From assembly GCF_012928505.1 (NCBI RefSeq), contig NZ_JABBJN010000003.1, positions 173,267 through 237,266 of the forward strand: DNA of 64,000 bases. Direction: 5' to 3'. The notes under the pieces are model-generated. The model did not search any database and was not told the origin of the DNA. It saw nothing but the letters and a program-made list of their open reading frames with translations. Source of the DNA: Achromobacter sp. Bel. GTDB taxonomy: Bacteria > Pseudomonadota > Gammaproteobacteria > Burkholderiales > Burkholderiaceae_B. A program made the translations under genes and the position numbers. How positions within the stretch are numbered: position 1 is the stretch's first letter; every line of letters starts with the position of its first letter. This document shows positions 50,898 to 59,221 of this stretch, one piece after another.

Positions 50898-52235
50898 ATG
50901 AATCTGCACCGTCTGCTCAAGCAGCGAGAAGCCGACCACAAGCCTTTGCGAGTTGCATTGCTGGGCGCCGGAAAGTTCGGCGCGATGTTCATGAGCCAGG
51001 CCCCCCGCACCCCGGGGATGCGGCTGGTGGCCGTGGCGGATCTGGCGCCCGCCCGCGCCCGCGCCGCGCTGACCCGCGTAGGCTGGCCGGCCAGCGCGCT
51101 GAACGCCGCCAGCACCAATGACGCGTTCAAGAACGGCAAGGTCTATTTCAGCGACGACCCCTACGCCATCATCGCCAGCCCCGACGTCGACATCGTCATC
51201 GACGCCACTGGCCAGGCCGCCGCCGGCATCGGCCACGTGCTGGCCTGCTGCGAACACGGCAAAGACATCATCATGGTCAACGTCGAGGCCGATGCGCTGG
51301 CCGGCCCGCTGCTGGCGCGCCGCGCGCGCGAGGCGGGCATCGTGTATTCGCTGGCCTACGGCGACCAGCCTGCCCTGATCTGCGAAATGGTGGACTGGGC
51401 GCGCGCCGCCGGCTTTGAAGTGATGGCGGCGGGAAAAGGCACCAAGTACCTGCCCGAATTCCATACGTCCACGCCAGACACGGTGTGGCCCTACTACGGG
51501 TTCACCGCCGAAATGGTCGCCGCCGGCGACTTCAATGCGCAGATGTTCAACAGCTTCCTGGACGGCACCAAGAGCGCCATCGAAATGGCGGCGGTGTCGA
51601 ACGCCACGGGCCTTTTGCCGTCACCGTCGGGCCTGCATTTCCCGCCGTGCGGCGTGGACGATCTGGCCCGCGTGCTGCGCCCGCGCGAAGACGGCGGCAT
51701 CCTGCACCATCGCGGGCAGGTGGAAGTGATCTCGTCCCTGGAACGCGACGGCCGGCCGGTCTTTCGCGACCTGCGCTGGGGCGTCTACGTGACGCTGGCC
51801 GCCGACAGCGATTACGTGCGGCGCTGCTTCCAGGAGTACGGGCTGGTCACGGATCCCAGCGGGAACTTCACCGCCATGTACAAGCCTTATCACCTGATCG
51901 GGCTGGAGCTGGGCATCAGCGTGGCCAGCGTCGGCCTGCGCCGCGAGCCCACCGGCGCGCCGGCCGGCTGGCATGGCGACGTGGTGGCCACCGCCAAGCG
52001 CGACCTGCAAGCGGGCCAGTTGCTGGACGGCGAAGGCGGCTACACGGTGTACGGCCGGCTGATGCCGGCGCCGGATTCGGTCGAAGAAGGCTATCTACCG
52101 CTGGGCCTGTCGCACCAGGTCAAGCTGAAGAACCCGGTGCGCCAATCGCAGGCGATACGCTGGCGCGACGTGGAATACGACGAGCGCTCGACGGCCGTGC
52201 AATTCCGCCGTGAGATGGAACAGACCTTCGCGTAG
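50898..52235 (+). CDS. NAD(P)-dependent oxidoreductase with C-terminal SAF domain
   Basis: The 445-residue protein has a Rossmann domain at about 18-150 (LRVALLGAGKFGAMFMSQAP, then DIVIDATGQAAAGIGHVLAC), like homoserine dehydrogenases. A middle domain (about 160-330) contains YGDQPALICEMVDWARAAGF and VMAAGKGTKYLPEFHTSTPD. A C-terminal SAF-type domain follows (about 350-430; TAKRDLQAGQLLDGEGGYTVYG), which is often mislabelled as FlgA. Relatives sit in sugar-acid or polyol catabolic clusters; no substrate is proven. GGAGG lies just before ATG 50898. It is convergent with the GntR gene and may be part of its regulon. Confidence 0.8.
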   Translation: MNLHRLLKQREADHKPLRVALLGAGKFGAMFMSQAPRTPGMRLVAVADLAPARARAALTRVGWPASALNAASTNDAFKNGKVYFSDDPYAIIASPDVDIVIDATGQAAAGIGHVLACCEHGKDIIMVNVEADALAGPLLARRAREAGIVYSLAYGDQPALICEMVDWARAAGFEVMAAGKGTKYLPEFHTSTPDTVWPYYGFTAEMVAAGDFNAQMFNSFLDGTKSAIEMAAVSNATGLLPSPSGLHFPPCGVDDLARVLRPREDGGILHHRGQVEVISSLERDGRPVFRDLRWGVYVTLAADSDYVRRCFQEYGLVTDPSGNFTAMYKPYHLIGLELGISVASVGLRREPTGAPAGWHGDVVATAKRDLQAGQLLDGEGGYTVYGRLMPAPDSVEEGYLPLGLSHQVKLKNPVRQSQAIRWRDVEYDERSTAVQFRREMEQTFA

Positions 52236-52244
52236 GCCAAGGCC

Positions 52245-52274
52245 CGCCCCGCCCGCCTAGACCGGCGCGGGGCG
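52245..52274. terminator. hairpin at the convergent SAF-oxidoreductase/GntR junction
   Basis: CGCCCCGC (52245-52252) and GCGGGGCG (52267-52274) pair perfectly around 14 bases in the 21-base convergent gap and over the GntR stop codon. It is a possible bidirectional terminator. Confidence 0.4.
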
Positions 52275-53003
52275 TTCGGCCTGGAACAGGCGCAGGCGGT
52301 CCGCCGCGTTGCGCAGGTGCTGTTCGGCCGCGCGGCCGGCGGCATCCGGATCCGACCCTTCGATCGCGGCGAAGATGGCCTGGTGTTCGCTTTGCACCGC
52401 AGCCATGCGTTCGGCGTACCGGCGCGCCGTGTTGTGGCGGGCGCTGCGGATCACCCGGCGCACGTTGGCTTCCAGGTAGTCGTTCAGCGCGACCAGATGC
52501 GGGTTGTGCGTGGCCTGCACGATGGCCTGATGGAACTGGTAGTCCTCTTCGTCGCCCAGCTTGTCGTTGATCAGCGCGTATTCCATGCCCACCAGCGCCT
52601 GGCGGATCTTCTTCAGGTCTTGCTCGGTGCGGCGCTGCGCCGCGTAGCGCGCGGCGGTGACTTCGATGGACAGCATCAGTTCCAGGATGTGCTCCAGGTC
52701 CTCGGTGTCGCCCGGCGTGGGCGCGGCGATGCGGAACGCGTTGCGCTGGAAATTCGGATCGACGAACACGCCGCTGCCTTGCTGCGACGTGATCAGCCCT
52801 TCCGACTTCAGGCGTGCCAGGGCTTCGCGCACGACCGCGCGGCTGACGGAATAGGTTTCGGTCAGCTGCTTTTCGGTGGGCAGGCGGTCCCCCGGGGCCA
52901 GCACCCCTTGGCGTATCTGCTCGGCCAGCGCGTCGCCCAAGGCCGCGGAAAGCGAACTCTTGGGCGCGGCGCGCGGCGGGTCCTGTTCTTGGGTAGGTTG
53001 CAT
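52257..53003 (-). CDS. GntR-family regulator, FadR/FCD type
   Basis: The 248-residue protein has an N-terminal winged helix at about 15-85 (ALAEQIRQGVLAPGDRLPTEKQLTETYSVS, then VVREALARLKSEGLITSQQGSGVFV) and an FCD ligand domain at about 100-240. The FCD metal ligands D, H and H appear in EDYQFHQAIVQATHNP and in SEHQAIFAAI. Such regulators bind small acids and repress catabolic genes. It is followed on the genome by an SDR gene in the same direction and faces the import operon at 54021. There a repeated CAACTT/AAGTTG site at 53900-53926 is a fitting target. Confidence 0.9.
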   Translation of the reverse strand: MQPTQEQDPPRAAPKSSLSAALGDALAEQIRQGVLAPGDRLPTEKQLTETYSVSRAVVREALARLKSEGLITSQQGSGVFVDPNFQRNAFRIAAPTPGDTEDLEHILELMLSIEVTAARYAAQRRTEQDLKKIRQALVGMEYALINDKLGDEEDYQFHQAIVQATHNPHLVALNDYLEANVRRVIRSARHNTARRYAERMAAVQSEHQAIFAAIEGSDPDAAGRAAEQHLRNAADRLRLFQAERPAPV

Positions 53004-53040
53004 GGAAAATCGTCGGATCGTGATGGCGGCGTCCTGCACT

Positions 53041-53778
53041 TTAAGCGATATAGATGCCGCCGTTGACCTGCATGACTTCGCCGGTCACGAAGCCCGCCAG
53101 CGGCGAACACAGGAACGCGATCGATCCGGCGATTTCCTCGGCCGTGCCGAAACGGCGCAAGGGCGTGCTTTCCAGCAGCTGCGCGCCCTTTTGGCCAATC
53201 AGGTCATGCGTCATGGACGTGGCGATGATGCCGGGCGCCACCGCATTCACGCGGATTTGCGGCGCAAGCTCCAGCGCCAGGCTGCGCGTGAAACTCTGCA
53301 CGGCGCCCTTGGACGCCGAATAGGCGGCGTGCGCGTAGCTGCCGCGCTGGGCGGCCAAGGACGTCAACAACACGACCGACCCATTGTGGCGCAGGTGGCG
53401 CTGGGCCGCGCGGCACACGTAGAACGTGCCGTCCAGATTCACGCGCATCAGCGTGCGCCAAGCCTCGTCGCTGGTGTCCTTGACCAGTTGTTCCGGGTAG
53501 ATGCCGGCGCAGTGGACCAGATGGTCCAGCCCGCCGAAATGCTTGGCTGCCGACTCGAACACGCGTTCGCAATCGTGCGACACGGACACATCCAGCGCGT
53601 GGGTGTAGACCCGCTGGCCGCTGGGATCCAGCTCGGCCGCGATCGCCTCCAGGCGCGCGTTGTCGATGTCGGTCAGCACCAGCCGGGCGCCGTGGGCGGC
53701 CATCAGCCGCGCCGTCGCCAAACCAATGCCATTGCCTGCGCCGGTGATGACGGCCACCTGTCCTTCGAACGAAATCAT
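53041..53778 (-). CDS. short-chain dehydrogenase/reductase (SDR)
   Basis: The 245-residue classical SDR oxidises or reduces an alcohol/ketone pair with NAD(P). The cofactor motif is TGAGNGIG (12-19), with an acidic LTDIDN after beta 2 that favours NAD. The catalytic residues are Ser140 in LLTS, Tyr153 and Lys157 in AAYSASKGAV. SIAFLCSPLAGFVTGEVMQVNGG is the usual C-terminus. It lies 37 bases upstream of the GntR gene on the same strand and is divergent from the AroE-like gene. All three are probably part of one pathway. Confidence 0.9.
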   Translation of the reverse strand: MISFEGQVAVITGAGNGIGLATARLMAAHGARLVLTDIDNARLEAIAAELDPSGQRVYTHALDVSVSHDCERVFESAAKHFGGLDHLVHCAGIYPEQLVKDTSDEAWRTLMRVNLDGTFYVCRAAQRHLRHNGSVVLLTSLAAQRGSYAHAAYSASKGAVQSFTRSLALELAPQIRVNAVAPGIIATSMTHDLIGQKGAQLLESTPLRRFGTAEEIAGSIAFLCSPLAGFVTGEVMQVNGGIYIA

Positions 53779-53899
53779 CCTGTCTCCAAAGCTCTCTATG
53801 GGCGGGCCGGCGGCCTGTCAAGCGCCAGCGGCTTCCTGGATTGAACTCCTGAATCCGCTGCTTGACACGAGAAAAACGCATGCCCTATGATTTATCGGA

Positions 53900-53926
53900 C
53901 AACTTAATAAAGTTGCCTGACAACTT
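53900..53926. promoter_or_regulatory. triple half-site, predicted GntR operator
   Basis: Three half-sites alternate: CAACTT (53900-53905), AAGTTG (53910-53915) and CAACTT (53921-53926), with spacers of four and five bases. They give two overlapping interrupted palindromes. They sit in the 242-base divergent gap between the SDR/GntR unit and the import operon. FCD-type GntR proteins bind such short spaced palindromes, so this is the best operator candidate of the region. Confidence 0.65.
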
Positions 53927-54020
53927 ATTCCGAAAGCGTAAATCAAGTCGCGCTTTCAGGCAAGAAGGGTCGGAAAAACACGGCCGCAGGCCGCATGACA
54001 AACAGGCAGGGGACAACCAG

Positions 54021-54833
54021 GTGGAAATCACCGGCAGCACTACCGTATTCGCAATCGCGGCGGACCCGATCGCGCACGTCAAGACGCCCCAGCGGCTGAA
54101 CGCCCTGCTGCGTGAACGTGCGATCGACGCCGTCATGGTCCCCTTCCATGTGTCCGTCGACGCCCTGCCCGGCCTGTTCACCGGCCTGCGCGGCCTGGCC
54201 AACCTGGGCGGCATCGTGGTCACGGTGCCCCACAAGGAACATGCCGCCACCCTGTGCGACGCCCTGACCCCGGCAGCCCAGCTGATCGGTGCGGTCAATG
54301 CCGTGCGCCTGCAAGACGGCGTGCTGACCGGCGGCAACTTCGACGGGCTGGGCTTTGTGGCCGGCTTGCGCAGCCAGGGGCATGACCCCGCCGGCCGCCA
54401 CGTCTACCTGGCCGGCCTGGGCGGCGCCGGCAAGGCCATCGCCTGTGCCCTGGCCGACGCCGGCCCCGCCAGCCTGCGCCTGTACAACCGGTCGGCCGAC
54501 AAGGCGCGCGCCTTCGCCGCGCACCTGGCCCGTCAATACCCCGACCTGGACATCCGCGTGGCGGATTCCGAGCCCGAACCCTGCGACATCGCTATCAACG
54601 CGACCTCGCTGGGCCTTCAAGACACCGATCCCCTGCCCTTCCCCGTAGACGCCCTGGCCCCCGGCACGGTCGTGGCCGACGCCGTGATGAGCCGCGTCGA
54701 CACCCCCTTGCTGCGCGCCGCCGCCGCGCAAGGCTGCCGCACGCATCCCGGCCTGTACATGCTGGAAGGACAACTCACCGAAATTGCCCGCTTTCTGGGC
54801 GTAGAAGAGCCGCAGCAAAGCGCGCTTGCTTGA
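54021..54833 (+). CDS. shikimate dehydrogenase (AroE) family oxidoreductase, non-canonical
   Basis: The 270-residue NAD(P)-dependent dehydrogenase keeps the AroE catalytic lysine in VTVPHK (72) and the aspartate in NFDGLGF (108). Its Rossmann motif is GLGGAGKAIACAL (132-144). The substrate-binding S-x-S of AroE (HSKSP) is replaced by HVKTP (19-23), so true shikimate is unlikely to be the substrate. Relatives include quinate/shikimate and hydroxy-acid dehydrogenases. GTG 54021 follows AGGGGAC and starts at the conserved first strand. The frame is open to 53862, but that would cover the operator. It is the first gene of the import/catabolic operon. Confidence 0.82.
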   Translation: MEITGSTTVFAIAADPIAHVKTPQRLNALLRERAIDAVMVPFHVSVDALPGLFTGLRGLANLGGIVVTVPHKEHAATLCDALTPAAQLIGAVNAVRLQDGVLTGGNFDGLGFVAGLRSQGHDPAGRHVYLAGLGGAGKAIACALADAGPASLRLYNRSADKARAFAAHLARQYPDLDIRVADSEPEPCDIAINATSLGLQDTDPLPFPVDALAPGTVVADAVMSRVDTPLLRAAAAQGCRTHPGLYMLEGQLTEIARFLGVEEPQQSALA

Positions 54834-54873
54834 TTCACGGACTTACCACTCCCGTCCCACGGAGGAGACACAC

Positions 54874-56109
54874 ATGAAATTGGCTTTCACCACCGGCCTG
54901 CTGTGCCTGGCCGGCATGGCCGCATCGGCGCACGCCGCGCCCGTCAAGATCGGCCTGATCGAAACGCTGTCGGGCCCGCAGGCCTCGACAGGCCTGATTT
55001 TCCGGGCCGCCGTCAAATATGAACTGGACCGCATCAACGCGGCCGGTGGCTGGAACGGCCAGCCGCTGGAACTGGTCGAATTCGACAACCAGGGCGGCCC
55101 TGTGGGCGCGTCCGACCGCTTCCGCGCCGCCGCCGCCGAAGGCGTGCAGGTCCTGGTGCAGGGCTCGTCTTCCGCCATCTCGGGCCAGTTGACCGAAGAC
55201 GTGCGCAAGCACAATCTGCGCAACCCGGGCAAGGAAGTCGTCTTCCTGAACGTGGGCGGCGAAGCGCTGGAGCTGACGGGCCAGAAGTGCCACTTCTACC
55301 ATTTCCGTTTCGCCACCAACGCCGACCTGCGCGTGAAGTCGCTGGCCTCGGTGATGTCGGCCGACGGCACGCTGGGCAAGCGCGTGTACGCCATCAACCA
55401 GAACTATTCCTGGGGCCAGGACATGGAAGGCGCCACCGAGCGCTTCGCCAAGCAGTACGGCTATGAAGTGGTGGGCAAGACGCTGCACGAAGTCAACAAG
55501 ATCCAGGATTTCGCCCCCTACGTCGCGCGTATCCGCTCAGCCACGCCCGACACCGTCATCACGGGCAACTGGTCCAACGACCTGTTGCTGCTGATGAAGG
55601 CCACGCAGGCCGCCGGCCTGAAGGTGCGCTTCGCCACGGTGTTCCTGGACCAGGTGGGCAACCTGGCCAACGCGGGTGAAGTGGCCCTGGGCCATTACAT
55701 CGCGCACCCGTACAACATCGAAGCCGCGGGCGACGAAGGCGCCAAGTTCGCCGAAGACTACAAGGCGAAGACCGGCCACTACCCCAGCTACACGGAACCG
55801 CAGACCGTCATCGGCGTGCGCTTCCTGGGCGAAGCGCTCAAGCAGGTGCCGCCTCAGGACGGCAAGCTCTCCGTGCCGGCGCTGGCAAAGGCGCTGGAAA
55901 AGGTCACCTACACCTCGACGCTGGGCACCTACACGATGCGCGCCGAAGACCATCAGGTGCAATTGCCGATGGTCGTGTCCAAGGTAAGCAAGAACGCCAA
56001 GTACAAAGCCGACGGCACCGACATGGGCTTCGAGCCGGTGAAGGTGCTGGCGGCGGCGGACGTGTCGGCGCCGGTGCAGGCCACGTGCAAGATGCAGCGG
56101 CCGGATTGA
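54874..56109 (+). CDS. Liv-type ABC substrate-binding protein
   Basis: The 411-residue periplasmic type I binding protein has a signal peptide (LAFTTGLLCLAGMAASAHA, cleavage before APVKI). It contains KIGLIETLSGPQASTGLIFRAAVKYELDRI, EGVQVLVQGSSSAISGQL, and YAINQNYSWGQDMEGATERF of the Peripla_BP_6 family. A GGAGGAG ribosome site fixes ATG 54874. It supplies the permease and ATPases encoded downstream (livH, M, G and F order). Similar proteins bind branched-chain amino acids, aromatic acids or polyols; the adjacent dehydrogenases suggest a hydroxylated organic compound. Confidence 0.9.
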   Translation: MKLAFTTGLLCLAGMAASAHAAPVKIGLIETLSGPQASTGLIFRAAVKYELDRINAAGGWNGQPLELVEFDNQGGPVGASDRFRAAAAEGVQVLVQGSSSAISGQLTEDVRKHNLRNPGKEVVFLNVGGEALELTGQKCHFYHFRFATNADLRVKSLASVMSADGTLGKRVYAINQNYSWGQDMEGATERFAKQYGYEVVGKTLHEVNKIQDFAPYVARIRSATPDTVITGNWSNDLLLLMKATQAAGLKVRFATVFLDQVGNLANAGEVALGHYIAHPYNIEAAGDEGAKFAEDYKAKTGHYPSYTEPQTVIGVRFLGEALKQVPPQDGKLSVPALAKALEKVTYTSTLGTYTMRAEDHQVQLPMVVSKVSKNAKYKADGTDMGFEPVKVLAAADVSAPVQATCKMQRPD

Positions 56110-56121
56110 TGGAAGGGTGAT

Positions 56122-56234
56122 GGGTTGCGCGCGCTGGCGTCCCGCGCGCGCAACCCGTCGTCGTCCACCGCAAGAACACGCGCACACCGGCGCGGGCCGG
56201 AAAAACAACGTGCGCGATCGCTCGCGGGACGCCA
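56122..56234 (+). promoter_or_regulatory. mutually exclusive hairpins between binding-protein and permease genes
   Basis: A 13-bp perfect hairpin (arms 56122-56134 and 56144-56156, loop of nine) directly follows the binding-protein stop codon. Bases 56135-56146 (TGGCGTCCCGCG) can instead pair perfectly with 56223-56234, close to the livH ribosome site. The two pairings share bases 56144-56146 and compete for the loop. The shape resembles an attenuator that sets the binding-protein to permease ratio. Confidence 0.6.
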
Positions 56235-56265
56235 CGCGTCCTAGCGCAAGAAATATGGAGCGGAC

Positions 56266-57207
56266 ATGGAATTCTTTACCGTCTCGCTGTTGAACGGCGT
56301 GATTTACGGCCTGCTGCTATTCATGGTGTCGGCAGGCCTGACTTTGATTTTCGGAATGATGGGCGTGCTGAATTTCGCGCACGCCTCGTTCTACATGATT
56401 GGCGCGTACGCCGCCTACACGCTGACGCCCGTCACCGGATTCTGGACGGCGCTGGTGCTGGCCACGGTCATCGCGGGCGTGCTGGGCATGGGCGTCGAGC
56501 GTTTCTTCCTGCGTCGCGTCCACAAGTTCGGCCACGCGCAGGAACTGCTGGTGACGTTCGGCCTGGCGTTCATCGTGGCCGAGCTGATCAAGCTGTTCTA
56601 TGGCGACTTTCCCGTGGATTACCGCGTGCCGCCGTTCCTGAATTTCGCGGCCTTCCGCGTGTTCGACGCGGACTACCCCTTTTACCGCCTGTTGATGGGC
56701 GGCGTGTCGCTGGCGATGTTCGCCGTGATCTACCTGCTGCTGTCGCGCACCCGCGTCGGTATCGTGGTGCGGTCGGCCATCTACCGCCCGCGCATGGCCG
56801 AAGCCCTGGGCCACAACGTGCCGCTGGTTTTCATGAGCGTATTCGGCGTGGGCGCGGCGATGGCGGGCCTGGCGGGCGCCGTGGCCGGCGCCTTCTACAC
56901 CACCAACCCCAACATGGCGCTGGAGCTGGGCGTGCTGGTGTTCGTGGTGGTCGTCGTGGGCGGCCTGGGCTCGCTTGAGGGCGCGATGATCGCGTCGCTG
57001 CTGATCGGCCTGATCAGTTCGTTCTCGGTTGGCATCGACGCCAGCCTGGCGTCCCTGTTCGGCCTGTTCGGCGCGGGCGAGTGGGCCGAAAGCGTGGGCG
57101 GCCTGATGACCGTGAAGATTTCCAGCCTGGCGGCGACCCTGCCCTTCCTGCTGATGCTGGTCGTGCTGCTGGTCAAGCCGTCCGGCCTGAAGGGAGAACA
57201 GGCATGA
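56266..57207 (+). CDS. branched-chain-type ABC permease (LivH family)
   Basis: The 313-residue inner-membrane protein has eight or nine hydrophobic segments. SAGLTLIFGMMGVLNFAHASFYMIGAYAAY is the LivH signature. Near the C-terminus, ALELGVLVFVVVVVGGLGSLEGAMIASLLIGL is the conserved loop that meets the ATPase. It forms the translocation path with the LivM protein. A GGAG ribosome site lies six bases before ATG 56266. The stop overlaps the next start (ATGA). Confidence 0.92.
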   Translation: MEFFTVSLLNGVIYGLLLFMVSAGLTLIFGMMGVLNFAHASFYMIGAYAAYTLTPVTGFWTALVLATVIAGVLGMGVERFFLRRVHKFGHAQELLVTFGLAFIVAELIKLFYGDFPVDYRVPPFLNFAAFRVFDADYPFYRLLMGGVSLAMFAVIYLLLSRTRVGIVVRSAIYRPRMAEALGHNVPLVFMSVFGVGAAMAGLAGAVAGAFYTTNPNMALELGVLVFVVVVVGGLGSLEGAMIASLLIGLISSFSVGIDASLASLFGLFGAGEWAESVGGLMTVKISSLAATLPFLLMLVVLLVKPSGLKGEQA

Positions 57208-58472
57208 ATCCTACCCGTATCGCCTCGGGCGCCCTGCTGCTGATCGTCTGCGTGGGCCTCCTGTGCGCGCTGCCCTGGCTGCTGCCTCCGGGCCAGCTGG
57301 TGGCGGCCGTGCAGATGCTGATCGCGGCGCTCTTTGCCTGCGCCTTCAATCTGCTGGCGGGCCAGGGCGGCATGCTGTCCTTCGGCCACGCCGCGTACTT
57401 CGGCGTGGGCACCTTCGCCACCATCCACGCCATGAACGCGCTGGGCGGCGCGGGCTTGTTGCCTACGCCGCTGATGCCGCTGGCGGGCGGCGTGGCCGGC
57501 CTGCTGTTCGGCGTGGTCGCGGGCTGGTTCGCCACCATGCGTTCCGGCGTGTACTTTTCGATGATCACCCTGGCGCTGGCGGAACTGCTGCACGCGCTGG
57601 CGCCGCACTTGAAAGGCGTGTTCGGCGGCGAGGCCGGCGTGTCGGCCATGCGCATGCCGGCGTGGGGCTTCACCTTCGGGTCGGACATCGAGGTGTACTT
57701 CCTGGTGCTGGCCTGGGTGCTGATCTCGCTGGCTGCCCTGTACGGCCTGACCCGCACGCCGCTGGGCCGGTTAACTCTGGGCCTGCGCGAAAACGCCAAC
57801 CGGCTGCGCTACCTGGGCTACCGCCCGCATGCGTTGAAGACGATGGTGTTCGCGCTGTCGGCCATGTTCGCCGGCATCGCGGGCGGCTTGCAGGCCTTGA
57901 ACATCGAGGCCGGCAACTACGTGCTGTTCGAGGTGAAACTGTCCACCGACGCGGTGCTGTTCGCCTACATCGGCGGCGTCAACGCCTTCCTGGGCCCGGT
58001 GCTGGGCGCATCCATCCTGACGTTCCTGTCGCAGACGCTGGCCGACATCACCCGGTCGTGGCTGCTGTACCAGGGCATCCTGTTCGTGCTGGTGATGCTG
58101 TTCGTGCCGGATGGCCTGGTGGGCCTGGTGCAACGCGCCGCCAAGTCGCTGCGCGAGCGCGGGCTGGCCAACTGGCTGCCGCGCGCCGCGTTGTCGGTGG
58201 CGGGCGGCCTGCTCTTGACCGCCGCCACCGTCTTCTCGGTGGAACTGCTGCAACGCATGTTCGCCCGCGACTACCGCTCGCTGCTGGCCATGAATCCCGA
58301 AGCCGGGTGGCCGCCCATCCCGCTCTTCGGCCAGGCGTGGGCGCCGCTTGCGCTGTCCACCTGGCTGATCCCGCTGGCGCTGTTCGCCGTGGGCCTGGCG
58401 GCCTGCCGCTGGGCGCTGGCCCTGTGGCGCGACGACGGCGCCACCGCCCCTGTGCTGGAGCCCGCAAAATGA
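57204..58472 (+). CDS. branched-chain-type ABC permease (LivM family)
   Basis: The 422-residue inner-membrane protein has about ten hydrophobic segments. LAGQGGMLSFGHAAYFGVGTFATIHAMNAL is the LivM signature. RTPLGRLTLGLRENANRLRYLGYRP is the EAA-like loop and ANYVLFEVKLSTDAVLFAYIGGVNAFLGPVLG-type helices follow. It is longer than average LivM because of two extra C-terminal helices (about 330-420). It is translationally coupled on both sides (ATGA overlaps with the LivH and LivG genes). Confidence 0.92.
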   Translation: MNPTRIASGALLLIVCVGLLCALPWLLPPGQLVAAVQMLIAALFACAFNLLAGQGGMLSFGHAAYFGVGTFATIHAMNALGGAGLLPTPLMPLAGGVAGLLFGVVAGWFATMRSGVYFSMITLALAELLHALAPHLKGVFGGEAGVSAMRMPAWGFTFGSDIEVYFLVLAWVLISLAALYGLTRTPLGRLTLGLRENANRLRYLGYRPHALKTMVFALSAMFAGIAGGLQALNIEAGNYVLFEVKLSTDAVLFAYIGGVNAFLGPVLGASILTFLSQTLADITRSWLLYQGILFVLVMLFVPDGLVGLVQRAAKSLRERGLANWLPRAALSVAGGLLLTAATVFSVELLQRMFARDYRSLLAMNPEAGWPPIPLFGQAWAPLALSTWLIPLALFAVGLAACRWALALWRDDGATAPVLEPAK

Positions 58473-59221
58473 GCCACGACATCCTGACCCTGACCGACGT
58501 GCGCAAGTCCTTTGGCGAAGCGCAAATCATCCGCGGCGTGAACCTGGCGATCGACGCTGGCGAACGGCATGCGGTCATCGGCCCCAACGGCGCCGGCAAG
58601 TCCACCCTGTTCCACCTGATGTCGGGCTCGTTCGCGCCCACGTCTGGCGACATCAGCCTGCGGTCCCGTTCCATCGGCGGCCTGGCGCCCGAAGCCATCA
58701 ACCGCCTGGGGCTGGCACGCTCGTTCCAGATCACCAATGTGTTCCCGCGCCTGTCCGTACGCGAGAACCTGCGCCTGGCCGTGCTGCGCATGCACGGGCT
58801 GGTCTACAACTTCTGGCGGCCCATCGCACGCCACCGCGCCGTCAACGAAGACGTGGACCGCCTGCTGGAGAAAGTTCGCCTGACGGCCAAGCAAGGCACG
58901 GCCGCCGGCGACCTGAACTACTCCGAACAGCGCTCGCTGGAAATCGGCATGACGCTGGCCTCGCGCCCGAAAGTCATCTTGCTGGACGAGCCGATGGCCG
59001 GCATGTCGCAGCACGAGGTCGACTACACGGTCGAACTGATCAAGGACGTGACGCGCGACTGCACCCTGCTGATCGTCGAGCACGACATGCAGGTGGTGTT
59101 CTCGCTGGCCGACCGCATCAGCGTGCTGGTATACGGCGAAATACTGGCCACCGGCACGCCCGCCGAGATCCGCGGCGACGCCCGCGTGCGCGAAGCCTAC
59201 CTGGGAGAGGAAACGGTATGA
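58469..59221 (+). CDS. branched-chain-type ABC ATP-binding protein (LivG family)
   Basis: The 250-residue ATPase has an intact Walker A in VIGPNGAGKSTLFHLMSG and a LivG Q-loop region around LARSFQITNVFPRLSVRENL. The signature LNYSEQRSLEIGMTLAS replaces the usual LSYG..R, and Walker B is VILLDEPMAGMS. IVEHDMQVVFSLADRISVL is the switch. It pairs with the LivF protein to drive transport. Upstream in-frame codons are open far into livM but belong to that gene's other frame. Confidence 0.92.
   Translation: MSHDILTLTDVRKSFGEAQIIRGVNLAIDAGERHAVIGPNGAGKSTLFHLMSGSFAPTSGDISLRSRSIGGLAPEAINRLGLARSFQITNVFPRLSVRENLRLAVLRMHGLVYNFWRPIARHRAVNEDVDRLLEKVRLTAKQGTAAGDLNYSEQRSLEIGMTLASRPKVILLDEPMAGMSQHEVDYTVELIKDVTRDCTLLIVEHDMQVVFSLADRISVLVYGEILATGTPAEIRGDARVREAYLGEETV

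Noticed and set aside
57263..59221. A 652-codon frame that looks like a fusion upstream of LivG
   Set aside because: Only the part from 58469 is a real protein. The upstream part is the wrong frame of livM, and the ATGA overlap marks the true start.
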